A DNA stretch of 64,000 nt, taken from the NCBI GenBank assembly GCA_047967505.1, contig CM106538.1; one strand, 5' to 3'. Under the pieces are notes generated by a model. That model did not search any database. It was not told the origin of the DNA and saw nothing but the letters and a program-made list of their open reading frames with translations. Within the stretch, counting starts at the first letter, position 1, and every line of letters begins with the position of its first letter. Shown here piece by piece: positions 22,796-34,401 of this stretch. The stretch is from Dipteris shenzhenensis. Taxonomy: Eukaryota; Polypodiophyta; Polypodiopsida; Gleicheniales. A program made the translations under genes and the position numbers.

Positions 22796-23436
22796 TTGTC
22801 CCCTTCTCTCATCCCTCATCCTCCATCCCCCTTCTCCCCATCCCTACCATATCCATTGTCCCCATCCTTCCAACTCCCTTCTCCCCATTCCCCATCCTCC
22901 TTCTCCCATCCCTCCTGCCCTTTTCTCCTCATCCCTCTTCTCCTCAACCCCTTTTTCTGCATCCTTCTCATCCCCCATGCCCCTTCTCCCCATCACTCAT
23001 CCTCCATTTCTCTTCTCCCCACTCCCCTCCATCTCCATTCTCCCCACTCCCCTAGTCCGTTCTCCCCTTCCCCCTTCTCCTCATCCTTCTTCTCCGAACC
23101 CCCCTTCTCCCTATTCCCCATCCCCATTCCTCACATCCCCCTTCTCCCCATCCCCCATCCCCCACCCCCCCTCCTCATCCCTCATCCCTCGTCGCACATC
23201 CCCTTCTTCCATCCCCATCCCCATCCCAATTCTTCGCATCCCTCCTTCCCCTTCTTCCCATTCCCCTTCTCTTCATCCCTCCCATACTTGCTTCCCTCTT
23301 CTCAGCATCCCCCCATCCCCCTTCTCCTCATCCCTCCTCTCCATCCCATTTGAATTCCACATCTCTCCATCTCTCGTATCTCCCCATCTCCCTTCTCCTC
23401 ATCCATATTATCCTCATCCCCCTTCTCCCTAGGTCC
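22796..23436. repeat. C/T-rich minisatellite (CCCCTTCTCCCCATCC-type units)
   Basis: About 640 bp are almost free of G and built from degenerate CCCATCC, CCTTCTCC and TCCTCATCC units. Long open frames exist in all plus-strand frames only because the composition contains no stops. They encode Ser/Pro/His strings and are not genes. Confidence 0.92.
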
Positions 23437-23439
23437 TCT

Positions 23440-24990
23440 TTTTCTCATTAGAACTGTGTCTTTGTTTTAGTTACATATTTGCATGGCATCTAATGGGTCT
23501 TCTAATGGGATTGACTAGGGCACTAGGGCAAGTGGCCTGTGGAAGGGACTATTGATCCATGAAAGCATAAATTTTTAGTCTATAATTGAGTTAAAATGAT
23601 TCTTTTAAGCTCAATCCCCATGAGCAAGAGCACAAGAGGTAAGAGAGAATGTAGTCTCAATCTCATGCCACAACTAAGGCATCACAACCATCGAGCACTA
23701 GCATCCATCACTCCCGTCGTACGAGCACATCTCATTCACCCATGGCGTAGGTGCTACCTAGCACTCATGTGATGATGATGCCCCACATGATAATGATATT
23801 CCTATTTAGCATTCAATTAATGGTGATGGACTTATTCTGCATGTAAACAAGAATGCCGTACTCTCAAGAATGTGGCAACTATGCTATACAAAATTCAAAA
23901 AAGTCATGACAGACTATCAAGTCAAAAGTGAAAGAAAGGAAGAAGAATGTCCTCACTTTTGCACGATGAGTTTGCAATGCTTGATCATCTCACATTTGAC
24001 TTAGTTACCATAGATGGAAAAATTATAAGGAGGTAATTCAAAAGTTCACAAAAGAGTTGCATCTAGTCAAGCCTACTCATTGTCATAAGAATGAATGGAA
24101 GAAGGAGAGAGATCAAGTAAAGAAAACCCCCCACAATCACCAAAAACATCACAAAGATGTAAAAGTTTGCATAGAAAAGTTGAAGCAATCCCACTTTGGA
24201 TTAAGGGACAAAGCTAGATTTATGGCATACTTTGTAAGTGTATGTTTCCTTTTTTTCTTCTACATTATTCTCTATTTTCTTTCTCTTACATATCTATCCT
24301 TGTGGCTTACGATGTAATGTTTCATATGTACAAAAAATGTAATAGTCCAAGATTGCACCCCTATTCAATATAAGTATTTACATACAATAATGGTACAGTC
24401 GCTCTGCTCCAAAGGTTGGAGAGTGGAGGTGATCATTGTTGAGTATGGGCTAACCCCCTTGTGTGGCTCACCACCTTTCATCAAGGTAAGCCTCCAAATA
24501 GGCAACACCTCTTGTAACAAAATGGGAAAGCCTCAAAAACATCAAGTCATCTAAGCCTCTTGCAAAGAGCATTGTAGTCAATGGTGGATAGATAATATTC
24601 CGATTCAAAGGGAAATTTTACATTGAAATACCATTACCTACAACACCATTATGAGATATGGAAGAAAAAATATTCCAAATTTCAATGTAGGACTTAGATA
24701 TAGCTTTTACCTGAAGTGAGCATCTAGTCATGGAGTAGCTAAAGGAAAATCTTTGCACCTTTAGATTGAGGAAGGCAATGTGCTTACCAATAAGCAAAGT
24801 GATTTGTTGAATCTCACGGTATGTTCTATAATGGGAACATTGTTAATGAGTGATTGACCCTCATATGTGCTTTGCTTTTGGGTGTTTAAAAAGGCAACAC
24901 GGGCATGTAGCCTTTGTAATATGTCAATGCCTCAAGGACTAAGAAACCATGTAATTATATAAAATTTTATGTTATTAACTAACATGATTA
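23440..24990. other. No gene recognised
   Basis: AT-rich sequence with only short, compositionally ordinary ORFs. An 86-residue frame at 24057-24317 has a basic start and a hydrophobic end but no family match. Confidence 0.4.
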
Positions 24991-24997
24991 TGCAATT

Positions 24998-25480
24998 ATG
25001 TTAGCAGTGGGGGGGAAATAACAATGTGTTTGGCAATGATCTGGTAATCGAGAATCATGCCACTGGCGGTATAAATGTACCATGAGTATAACTCTATAAA
25101 CTGATCATATAAAGTAGTAGACTTGTAGTATCTAGGCTTATATCACCGATATATTTTCTATATAGGCAGTGAGATCCCAATAGCATTTTCACCTATGGAG
25201 AGCTTACTTTGTGAGTTCCTCACATTGGTCTAGGGCTTCCATGTTAGCAATGGGGGGGAAATAACGATGTGTTTGGCAATGATCTAGTAATCAAGAATCA
25301 TCCCATTGGTATATATGCATATACTAGTGGTATAGATGTACAATCAGTATAACTCTATAAACTGATGATATAAAGTAGTAGACTTGTAGTATCTAGGCTT
25401 ATATCACTGGTATATTTTCTATATATTTTCACCTATGGAGAGCTTACTTTGTGAGTCCCTCACATTGGTCTAGGGATTCC
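24998..25480. repeat. 243-bp tandem duplication
   Basis: ATGTTAGCA(G/A)TGGGGGGGAAATAA starts at 24998 and 25241. Both copies end with CACATTGGTCTAGGG(C/A)TTCC. There are small indels between copies. The G-run next to TGTTAG resembles a polypurine tract but no LTR structure could be shown. Confidence 0.9.
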
Positions 25481-28090
25481 ATGATGGTGTGGATGCTATG
25501 TCCAGTTCTTGGTTTGGGTGGGGTGGGAAAGCATTGTTATGGAAATCTCTTAAAAGTTCATGAATATGTGTTTTAGCTAATTTAGTGGTGCAATTGTGCC
25601 ACCATTGCTTTGTCTAATCTTTAAATCGAGTGGGTACAAAAAGCATCGTGATTGCACTTCTAATACTATTTGTTCAAATAAGAAAAGCATGTTGCAACAT
25701 TACTTCTCTACCTTGTCTCTAGACAAATAGGAGAGAAATGTATTGTAGAAGCTATGCCTTTTAGAGAGTGGATGGATAGGTAAAGCAATGCTACCGTTTC
25801 TAAAGGATAGTGGATGCATGAATGCTTTGTGATAGGTGAACCCTACATTTTGTGACAACTCATCCATGTAAACTTAGATTACCTCAAAATCTAGAGGTAT
25901 AGTAGTCATATAATGAATATTCTATTGCACCCATATCTTGATTGATGATATGATAGGAGTTGCACAGTTTTCATCAGTCATGAGTAGATTCATAGTTGAT
26001 AGGAAATAATACATCATCAATTGCATGTAATTTCAGTGAGTGTACATTCTCTGTCTAAGCCTTTCATTGTGCTGTACAAATCCTCAGATTGGTTGGGGCA
26101 AAAGAAGTGTTGTGATGAAAATGTTGTGACGTTTGTGCTCTTTTTTTTCTTTGACCTTCAAAATGGAAGGGGTCATCATGGCTATCACTTTCCTTTCTAC
26201 TAGGAGAAAGAGGAAGTCTTAGGTTTGATGGCTCTTACTAAAATTCAAGCAAAAGGGGTTGGATATTCATCAAAGTTTATAGGTTTCCTCACACGGAATG
26301 ATAAATTACAACTTACATATATGAAATGAATTTATAATGGATAAGGACATGAATTCAAAAATTAATTCTTTCGCTATCACATTGTATCCCTACTAGATTA
26401 CCGATTAAGAGGATGCTTGATTTTGTCAAATATTGATAGAATGGTTGCCTCATTAGACATGCAATTTATTATAATTTATTAGATTTCTTCAAAGTTGTTT
26501 CTGCATTTTCAACACCTTCCATTGTCTCAAGATGCACAACACCACTTGTTAACATCATTTGTTTGTCATGATAATTTGCTGCATTTAATTGATTGTGTGC
26601 CTTTTGAAACATACAATAGTTCTTAACCTATGCTTTCCTGAAATGTAGATCATCTCCTTCCATAATCTCACTTGCTCCAACCTTAATTCTTCAAGCCTTA
26701 GTCTTCAACCTTCAAAGTTCACTTAGCAATTGATACATGGCCATATAGAACAATATTTGTAAGAAATGGATCCTACAAGAACCATAGCTAGGCAAAAGAA
26801 GAAAAAGGCCAACAATGAGGGAAACCTACAAAAAGAAGAAAGAGCTTTGCTGAATAAGCTAATTAGAGATTTCATGTCAATCTTTATAAGTACTTGTCTT
26901 GAAGTGAGATGGAGAGGATCACACAGTGATCTATTTGTAATTATTACAAGGCAGATATGGCAACGAGTATCTAGGTGAGAAGGTGCAAGGTATCCAAAAG
27001 TTATGTCCAAAGATACTAGGTCCATATTATGCTAGCTAAACCACTCGATAGGAAATGGTTTATGGAGGCCTACAATTTTGACTATGGAAAATATTATTCT
27101 CTTTCTAGAACGAGGAAAATAGGTATGATATGGAAAGAAAAGAAAGGGTTACATGATAGAAAAGCTTGCTAGAAATTGCATCATAAATATGTCAACATGT
27201 GAAGCACATAGGTCACCATATTATGTTAACATGCTAGATATATATCTTATGGTTTGCAAATCGTAGCAAAAAACCTACTTCCATGAAATATCTTAGTTGG
27301 GATTCAGAGAAATATACCATTTCGAAAGAGTGTGGCATTCAATCATGATGAATCTATTGGAAGATCAATTCATAGCTTATGAAAAATGAAAATGAAAGAG
27401 AGCATAAAAATGATAGAGGGATAAAGAACCACAAAAAGGAGAAAAAATATACAAGGGAAAAAGGTGCAAAGAGTGTCAACAAGGTTCTTGATAGTAGCTT
27501 GGCCATTGCTCCACCTTTTAGATATGAAGAAAAGCTTATCACCCATGACATTGAAATGAGGATTTAGATGTCTAACAATGCAATAGATGAAAATTTAGGA
27601 CATGTTTTTTGAGGATTAGCCAGCCACTTACGTTATCAATTTCCATTTCTCCAAAGTCTCGTTGAAGGATAAGAAACGCAAAAATTCCCTTTCACATGTG
27701 CATGGATGGGACGTGCATGGAAAAGGATTCAGGAAACCCAGAAAAAAAGAAATCAATGAGTATCTTTACCTTATAGAAAGTGGAGAATACAGGGGCAATG
27801 AGATGGAACTTGCAAATCTACTTTCTTAAGGAGAATATTGAATATCTGAGTCTTGAACCGAAAGAGCCCTAACACCATTTTGTACTAATAACCGGAGCTT
27901 TATATTGTCAAAAATCCAACATTCATGCTCATTAAAATTCAGGAGTTCAACATCGCTTTATGCATGAACATAGCTTGGCTGCCTCACAATACTAACCAGT
28001 AGCATGCTTGAACACAGCAGAGAAGCTAGTGACGTTCCAACACAACTCGGTATCAACCCACTATGGCAGGTAGAACAACAGATATAATGT
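25481..28090. other. No gene recognised
   Basis: AT-rich intergenic DNA. Short ORFs at 26766-26978 and 27379-27567 are Lys-rich and lack recognisable domains. Confidence 0.4.
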
Positions 28091-28391
28091 CCACTTTACA
28101 GACACAGGCAATTCTCACAAGGCATCCTCGAATGTTCTATAGGTGAGTTGGAAATTCGAAATAATAAGCGAATCTTTGGTTGATGAATAGCTATGCCGCT
28201 TGAAATGATAAGAAAACCGCTCAAAATTCCTGGAGTACTCTATATGCCTGCAGAGCAGGTAATAGTAACGATTGGTAGCAATGGACGGCGGATAGACGTA
28301 GGTGAAGGAGCATGCTCTTAGACCGCACATTTGATAGTAAGGAGATCCGAACGATATCGCTTCATCTATACCGAAGTACGTTGATTGTGAT

Positions 28392-30110
28392 TCACGGAAG
28401 AACAGGCCCGCATGATAAGGCCATCAACAAAACAGCTGCTTCCTCCTCGTCCATCGCAAACACGCTTGTCAGCCTGCCCTGCTGTTGCAGCAACGCTAGC
28501 TTTGCAGCAGCTCCTTTCCGCCTCGAGCTCGCATTAGGCATGTTTAGAGGACTCCGTTTCCGGGGTGAAGGTGTCCCTGGTGAAGTCAGGCAGCTCTCAG
28601 TGTCTTCGACCTTGGGGATAAGGTTCCTCCTCACCACCATCAATGCTGGCCATTTACCTTTTCTGAGGCGTTGACGAGACCGACCGTTAACTATCTCCTC
28701 TTGATCTTCTGGTACCTTCCGCTTTGTAGGGCGGCTGGAAAATTTACCCGGTGTTGGAGTTCTGGGGGGAGAGACTTGGAGATCAGGATAACCATTAGCA
28801 GCTTGCGATCTTCTGGCTTTCTTGTACCGGATCCCGCACGCGTTGCAGAGAGACTGAAAAATGTAGACTTGCGTTAACATCACACGACTGCCAAATATCG
28901 TAAAGAGAAGCAACTTCGGGAAATAGCAAACGACATGCACATGCATAAGACGCAGACCTTGGGACCCTGAGGGCCACTCCTCCACAGAGGAGTCTTGGTT
29001 GTTCCACACAGCTTGCAAGATCTTAACGAATTACGACAAGTTGTCGATAGGGGGGCCTCGGCCGATGTGAGCTCTTCGCTTCTTTCGACAGGGGGCCTCC
29101 TCCACATAAGAACTTCGTTGTGCTCATCGAAGCGTCTGGGCTGCGACGAAGTGACACAAGTATCGCAACCGTTTCTTTCGCCAAGACTATCCTGTGATCC
29201 GGAAATGTTTGATTCAGCTGGTTTTGCGAGCTTGTAGCCACTCCCCTGCAGCCACAGAGAGCGCATAAATGAGTTTGATGGACAGTGGCTCTGTGAACTA
29301 TTACAATTGACAGAAATTAACAGGCATTACCAAAGGTGAAGTTTTTGGATACGGTTCTGACTTGACGCAAGACTCAGAGGCCATGGACGATCTGTCATCT
29401 TCCGTAGCCACGTGAACACAACCTGTGAACGATGCCCGACTTTTCTTAACGCTGCACGCCACAGCAGCATGAAGCTTATCCTTCTGGGATAAATCGAGCT
29501 CAGCCTCCGAATGGAAATTATCCGGGGAAGAAATCTCAGAACCATTAGCAGGCAAACCGGGCCTGTGATCAGATGGAGAGGGGCACGGAAACAATGACTC
29601 AGACAAGTCGCTGCCTTGTCTTCCGAGTTGTAGGTCATTAGGCCTGTTTTGGGCATCCATAGAATCTCTGTTAACAGAAGGCACCCCAGCTATTTCGCTA
29701 AACGCATCCCGTCGAAGATGATCAAGTGCTTCGGCAGAAGTGTTGACGCCAACGTTGCCGATTAACGGTCCTTCGGATCCGGCAACACCTGCGACGTCGT
29801 GACTATCTTGTAAAGTCCAGTGTGCACGCGATGGAGGTGATGTTTCTGACGGAGCGATCCTAAAATCGGCGCTTATGCTGAGTGATGCACTATTCGACCC
29901 CTTAACAGAGGCAGCTAACAGGGAGCTTCCTGAGGCGGATGAGAGGCTATAATTATCTTGCTTCTCCATGCGTGTTTGCACGAGGGCGAGGTTTTTGCAC
30001 AAACTCTGAGTATCCGCCCCGCTCAAGTGCAGTGGCGTCGACAACATGATCAACCTTTTATGGGAAAGATCAACGCCACTTACAGAGGGCGCAACTGTTA
30101 AAGCTCTCAT
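28392..30110 (-). CDS. Class-B GATA transcription factor with LLM-type C-terminus
   Basis: Three minus-strand exons, 30110-29331, 29245-28958 and 28853-28392, join in phase 0 with consensus GT..AG sites and give about 509 residues. The GATA zinc finger is C-x2-C-x18-C-x2-C: CKLCGTTKTPLWRSGPQGPK ends exon 2 and SLCNACGIRYKKARR opens exon 3. An intron at this place within the finger is usual in plant class-B GATA genes. The C-terminus reads EEAAVLLMALSCG, the LLM motif of the GNC/CGA1/GATA15-17 group, which bind GATA sites in the nucleus and in Arabidopsis affect greening, stomata and growth. The start at 30110 follows an in-frame TAG 18 bases upstream. The N-terminal 300 residues are Ser-rich and unrecognised, and longer than in the short GATA15-17 proteins. 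No defects were seen. Confidence 0.93.
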
Positions 30111-30594
30111 AGCCTGGGTAAGCGGCTAGAACAAGGAGCTCATCAGTGACACTTCTGCTGAGACTCGGGAATATCGGATGTAGCTCGCTCGCTCACTTTT
30201 GTCGAAGCTTCAGATGAGCTTCCTTAGATGTCATTGAATGGATAGGTCCAAATCAAGCAAGATGAGGCCAAAGAGCTAGAGGGCAGGAAAGGGAGGGTTA
30301 GAATCAGTCCCGGATGAAGCAGAGCTGACTGATGAGGGAGAGGAAAAGGGATGTGGGGAGGCTAAGAAAACGTTCGAGGTACCTACGCAGGAAGTGAAAT
30401 CAGACCTGCAAAGCTACAGGGAAAGAGAGGACACACTCGAAGCCCGAGAAGGGGTATAGAGCTACAGAAAACTGATTGGAGTGAGCCGCAATGGATAGAG
30501 AAATTGCGCTTGTATGGAAGGCAGAGATGAATAAGAAGGCTAGAGGAGAGACCAAAACCTATTGGAGATCGGGATTTAAGCGGCTGAGAGTGGT

Positions 30595-30603
30595 TTAGGG
30601 TTT
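30595..30603 (-). promoter_or_regulatory. Telobox (AAACCCTAA) upstream of the GATA gene
   Basis: The minus strand reads AAACCCTAA about 490 bases upstream of the GATA start codon. Teloboxes commonly lie near transcription starts of plant genes. Placement fits a promoter or 5' leader, but the start site itself cannot be seen. Confidence 0.45.
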
Positions 30604-30689
30604 TGGAAAACGGCCTTGGCGGAAGAAGATAAGCCTCTGGTGGATACGGCCGCGCAGCCGAAATTGTGGAGCTCGTGCACCCTCCATTA

Positions 30690-31015
30690 TTATCGCATAC
30701 AATTGCAATTTATCTATTTTTGCATGGCCGCCTACGTCCCCTTGGTTATTATTTCCTACTCGTACAATCCTTGATTATTTCCTTCAATCTATCTCACAAC
30801 AATTTGCACCATAATCCTTGATTATTTCCTGCAGTCAAGGGGGTCATCGGGATCATGGAACTCATATCTCATACATCATGATGCAAGGGGGACGTCATAT
30901 ATGATGCATTATGATGGGAAATAATCAAGGGGCACCCCCTTCAGCCATGCAAAGATAATATAGTTGCAATCTTTTCATTTTTCATGGCCGCCTAAGTCCT
31001 CGATTATTTGCTAAT
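30690..31015. repeat. Fold-back or MITE-like repeat cluster upstream of the GATA gene
   Basis: CATGGCCGCCTA(C/A)GTCC occurs near 30724 and 30985. CCTTGATTATTTCC occurs near 30770 and 30815, and its inverse GGAAATAATCAAGG is near 30919. Direct and inverted copies together suggest a nested or decayed miniature element. No clear target duplication was found. Confidence 0.5.
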
Positions 31016-31019
31016 GTGT

Positions 31020-32270
31020 CACTCTGCCCAAATTGAATTGATCTATCTTCCAGGCTAACTTTACAAAAGAGGCTATGTTTCGACATGTGAAGATTTCGTT
31101 ACGTGCTCAAAAGTTCGAAGTGTGCCCGGTGGCCTTTAGGGCCTTCGATGTTGCAGTGTGGTCTCAACTAAAAATGTTGTCTTTTTCTCTTTTGATTTTT
31201 TTCCCCTTAGTATAATCACCCTTTCTGTTGTGCAACCAAAAAAAACTTATTGTCGCTCTACTTCGGTTCTTCTTGGTGCACTTAGATTTGAGCAAAAAAT
31301 AAGCTTGAACACAAGCCCCCACATGAACTATAAATCAACAACAAGTATATGCCATAATGCACAGCTTAATGAATGTCCCTATTATCCCTGTTGCTCCTAG
31401 TGCAATGGGATTCAAGCAAAAACAAGCGTACAAGCAAGCAGTATGAGCCCAGAGTCTAGATATGAGCAGTAAACAACAATGACCCATCAACAAGTAAACA
31501 ACACTCCATGAATAACGGCAACCAAATGTAAAAAGAATACCAAACACCAATTATAAGGACTAAGGATCTCAAAAGATCCATGTGCTGAGTAAATAGAAAC
31601 AACTAGCTGCCCACAGCAACCAGTTCCATGCAGTCATGTTTATTGCTAAACTAATTGAAGAAACTAGGGGACTTGTTCTATAAAGCACACTTCCTCTTTT
31701 CAATAAATGGTCTCTTTATTTTCATAATGTCAAAGTCTAAGTATCTAGTTTAAGTGTCTCCTTGCATATCCAATACACTTGAAGAATCCTACATATTAGA
31801 ACATGCCAATCAATGTATGATCTATATACGTATTAGGAACAATACAATTGCAACAAAGTGAGCTTGAAGTCAAATACTAGAAATGAGAGTGCATGCTATA
31901 CTAGAGTACATCAATGCACAAATATAAAGATGATCCAAAATACATGTATGTTATATTTGTGTGGCGGGAAAGGTGGCATCCTTCCTCCCCAAAAATTATA
32001 AGTCTAAGGAATATCCCCTCCTTGGACATGTAGAACCTTGGATATGCTCTCTTGCAACATAATCTCGTATGGAATGAGCAATGTAGAAGTAAAGTTTACC
32101 TTTGATCTAGGATGTAGAGTTTGCAACATAAGGGTCAACATAAGGGTTATCCTAGAATATAAGTATAGATACAAATATAAAAGGTGTGCGCATATGTGTG
32201 TGTGTTTGTATGTCACAAAAAATGAATTTGAATACAATAATAACATCTCATAGATCCTAACATTGTTGAC
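31020..32270. other. No gene recognised
   Basis: AT-rich noncoding sequence. Small ORFs lack recognisable motifs. Confidence 0.4.
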
Positions 32271-32276
32271 CTTGCA

Positions 32277-32416
32277 GAGCAATAGCAGCTCAGGTGTTGG
32301 GCATTTGCCTACTTGATCTGCCTGCCCATGTTCGATTCCCTTAAGAAGGCCCTTGTTAGGTAAAAGCAATTGTCGGTATAACCATGGATAAAAGCATTGA
32401 TTTGGACCCAAAAAAA
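32277..32416 (+). mobile_element. tRNA-derived SINE candidate
   Basis: A box-A-like TAGCAGCTCAGGTGTTGG at 32283-32300 is followed by a box-B-like GTTCGATTCC at 32330-32339, and the unit ends in a short A-rich tail (ACCCAAAAAAA). The spacing of about 30 bases between boxes is right for pol III. Alternatively it is a tRNA pseudogene. Confidence 0.5.
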
Positions 32417-32559
32417 GCATGAATAAAATCATCAAAACAATTTTTGGAAACATTATGATGTTTATATGGATGGTATGGAAGCATTTTTAACACTTATATC
32501 AATGGCTTTTTTAGTGGTCTTTTTCCTAAAGAGGTTAGGTCCCTAGTGCAATGTTGTCC

Positions 32560-32720
32560 ATTATTTATTCTCTCTTCTACTTTGGGCAAACTACATCCTC
32601 TCCAACCCATTGTTGGGGAGGAGAGAATAAACAAAGTGCCACTGTTTATTCTCTCTTCTACATTGCACAAACCACATCCTCTCCAACCCACCTCCCTCCA
32701 TACATCACACCCCCCCCTCC
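32560..32720. repeat. 81-bp tandem repeat, 2 copies
   Basis: TTTATTCTCTCTTCTAC occurs at 32564 and 32645, each followed by ACATCCTCTCCAACCCA. A reversed copy of the motif (GAGAGAATAAACA) lies between them. Confidence 0.8.
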
Positions 32721-32824
32721 AATATCTTGTCTTCCTTCTACTTTGAAGACAAGAGTTGGGCGTGCAAACACTGAAGCTTGGATGAATCCACTCCAAATAT
32801 CATAAGAGGTAAGACTTCTTTCAT

Positions 32825-33064
32825 TGTAGTGTGTTCATGAGCGAAGTGAGCTCCCCACAACCGAATGATTGTATGAAGAAGCCGAGCACGAGTTAGAGGT
32901 GGGTTCATGAGGTACACAAGAACGTACACAAGAACATACCATGCAAGAGTACGACAACAAGAGGTGATATGGTCTGAGCAATGTAGTGTGTTCATGAGCG
33001 AAGTGAGCTCCCCACAACCGAATGATTGTACGACACCACCAAAAACTATTGCTCAGACCATATC
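32825..33064. repeat. 49-bp exact direct repeat, second copy flanked by 17-bp inverted repeats
   Basis: TGTAGTGTGTTCATGAGCGA starts identical 49-bp copies at 32825-32873 and 32982-33030. GATATGGTCTGAGCAAT at 32966-32982 and its inverse at 33048-33064 bracket the second copy. Confidence 0.9.
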
Positions 33065-34028
33065 AATGGAAGCAAAAGAGAAAATCAAAGTGTGGGTGGT
33101 CGTGGTGTCACCATGTACGGATGTAGATAGGAGATCAACGCATGCAAAACTTGTAAAAACTCAATGGTAGCAAGTCAAGACAGTAAGGGGGAGGGCGACT
33201 TCAACATCTGAGATAGCATCGGTAAAGGAGTAGTCAGGTGCACTTGAGAAATTAAGGGTGCACTGACAAGATGAGCCGATGAAGCAAGGCAACGCTTAAG
33301 GGTGCACTAGTAGAGAATCAAGTTGGGCCAACCGATAGCCGTCAAGGGGGGTACACTGATGAGAGAAGCCATTAGAAAGCTAAGACAATCCATGAAGGTA
33401 GCATAGGGGGAGTAGGGAGTAAAAGGAGAGGACCTAAGAGGAATATCCATCATGAACCAACTCACGGGGAGGTAGGAGGAAATTGAGAGAAGAGGGAATT
33501 GAGGAGCATCATGAAAGTTCGGATCGGTCAGCATCAAGTGCGATCAGTCAGCTAAGGACCAGGAGAGTTCCATACCTCCCAAACTAAGACACCTCTAAAA
33601 TAAGTAAAATTTCATCACTTTTCCACCCAACTCCACATGGTCATCATTATGACTATTGATCACAATATTAATCCCCACGTTTTATCTAAAAGATCATTAA
33701 ATTGTTATCCACCATATTCTAGAGCATTGTAAATCAAAACTTATCAATATTATAAGTATCCAAAGAGCAATTATAAATCCAAAACCCATAAATGGAAAAT
33801 TATAAGAGGAGCAATTATTATACAAGAGCTAATATAATTACATATGACAATTACAAAGAGAGAAAATAAATAAATATAGAAGGGAAGTTTAGTACAATAG
33901 CAAATACAATACCAATGAGATAAGGTCGCGAGGTAGAATAGAAGTAAAATAAGGAAAAATTAGAGTAATTCCTACATGGGAGCGAAAATTTATTGTAGCA
34001 CCTAAATGTGAGTGTGTCAAAGAAATTG

Positions 34029-34030
<2 letters not shown>
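33065..34030. other. No gene recognised
   Basis: Noncoding, A-rich toward the right end. Nothing beyond short ORFs. Confidence 0.4.
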
Positions 34031-34033
<3 letters not shown>

Positions 34034-34086
<53 letters not shown>

Positions 34087-34106
34087 ACACACACACACAC
34101 ACACAC
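34034..34106. repeat. Compound (GA)n(CA)n microsatellite
   Basis: A GA run to about 34082 passes directly into a CA run ending at 34106. Confidence 0.95.
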
Positions 34107-34286
34107 GTGTGCATGCACAAAGCCTAGGCCAAAAATCTATCGTCTAAAAAGTGTCCAAAAGAATGAGATTTGCAGGGTTGGGAATTTCCCAACCTTCCAA
34201 ATCATGTTCTTTTGTACACTCTTTAGTGTTTCTTATTTTGAAGCAGAGGTGCATCCTTAAGAGCATGAGGAGGGGAAGGGAAGGAG

Positions 34287-34289
<3 letters not shown>

Positions 34290-34349
<60 letters not shown>
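34290..34349. repeat. (GA)n microsatellite
   Basis: About 29 GA units lie just upstream of the histone H3-like pseudogene. The Arg-Glu string they encode in frame is not part of a real protein. Confidence 0.95.
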
Positions 34350-34352
<3 letters not shown>

Positions 34353-34401
34353 TAGGACTTATTTTTTATGTTCTTCAATGTGCAATTTAGCATCAATTCC
34401 A

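Noticed and set aside
22779-23432. 217- and 185-residue plus-strand ORFs
   Set aside because: They lie wholly in the C/T-rich minisatellite. Openness follows from the lack of G, and the products are Ser/Pro/His strings with no domain.
24998-25480. Direct repeats as a CRISPR array or pair of LTRs
   Set aside because: There are only two long adjacent copies with no spacers. They are immediately tandem, so a plain duplication explains them.
28995-29237. Plus-strand ORFs over the GATA gene
   Set aside because: They are shadows of the minus-strand GATA exon 2, which has correct splice sites and a zinc finger.
34288-34401. Arg-Glu repeat as the N-terminus of the H3-like protein
   Set aside because: It is the translation of the GA microsatellite. 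The H3-like tail starts properly at the ATG at 34402.
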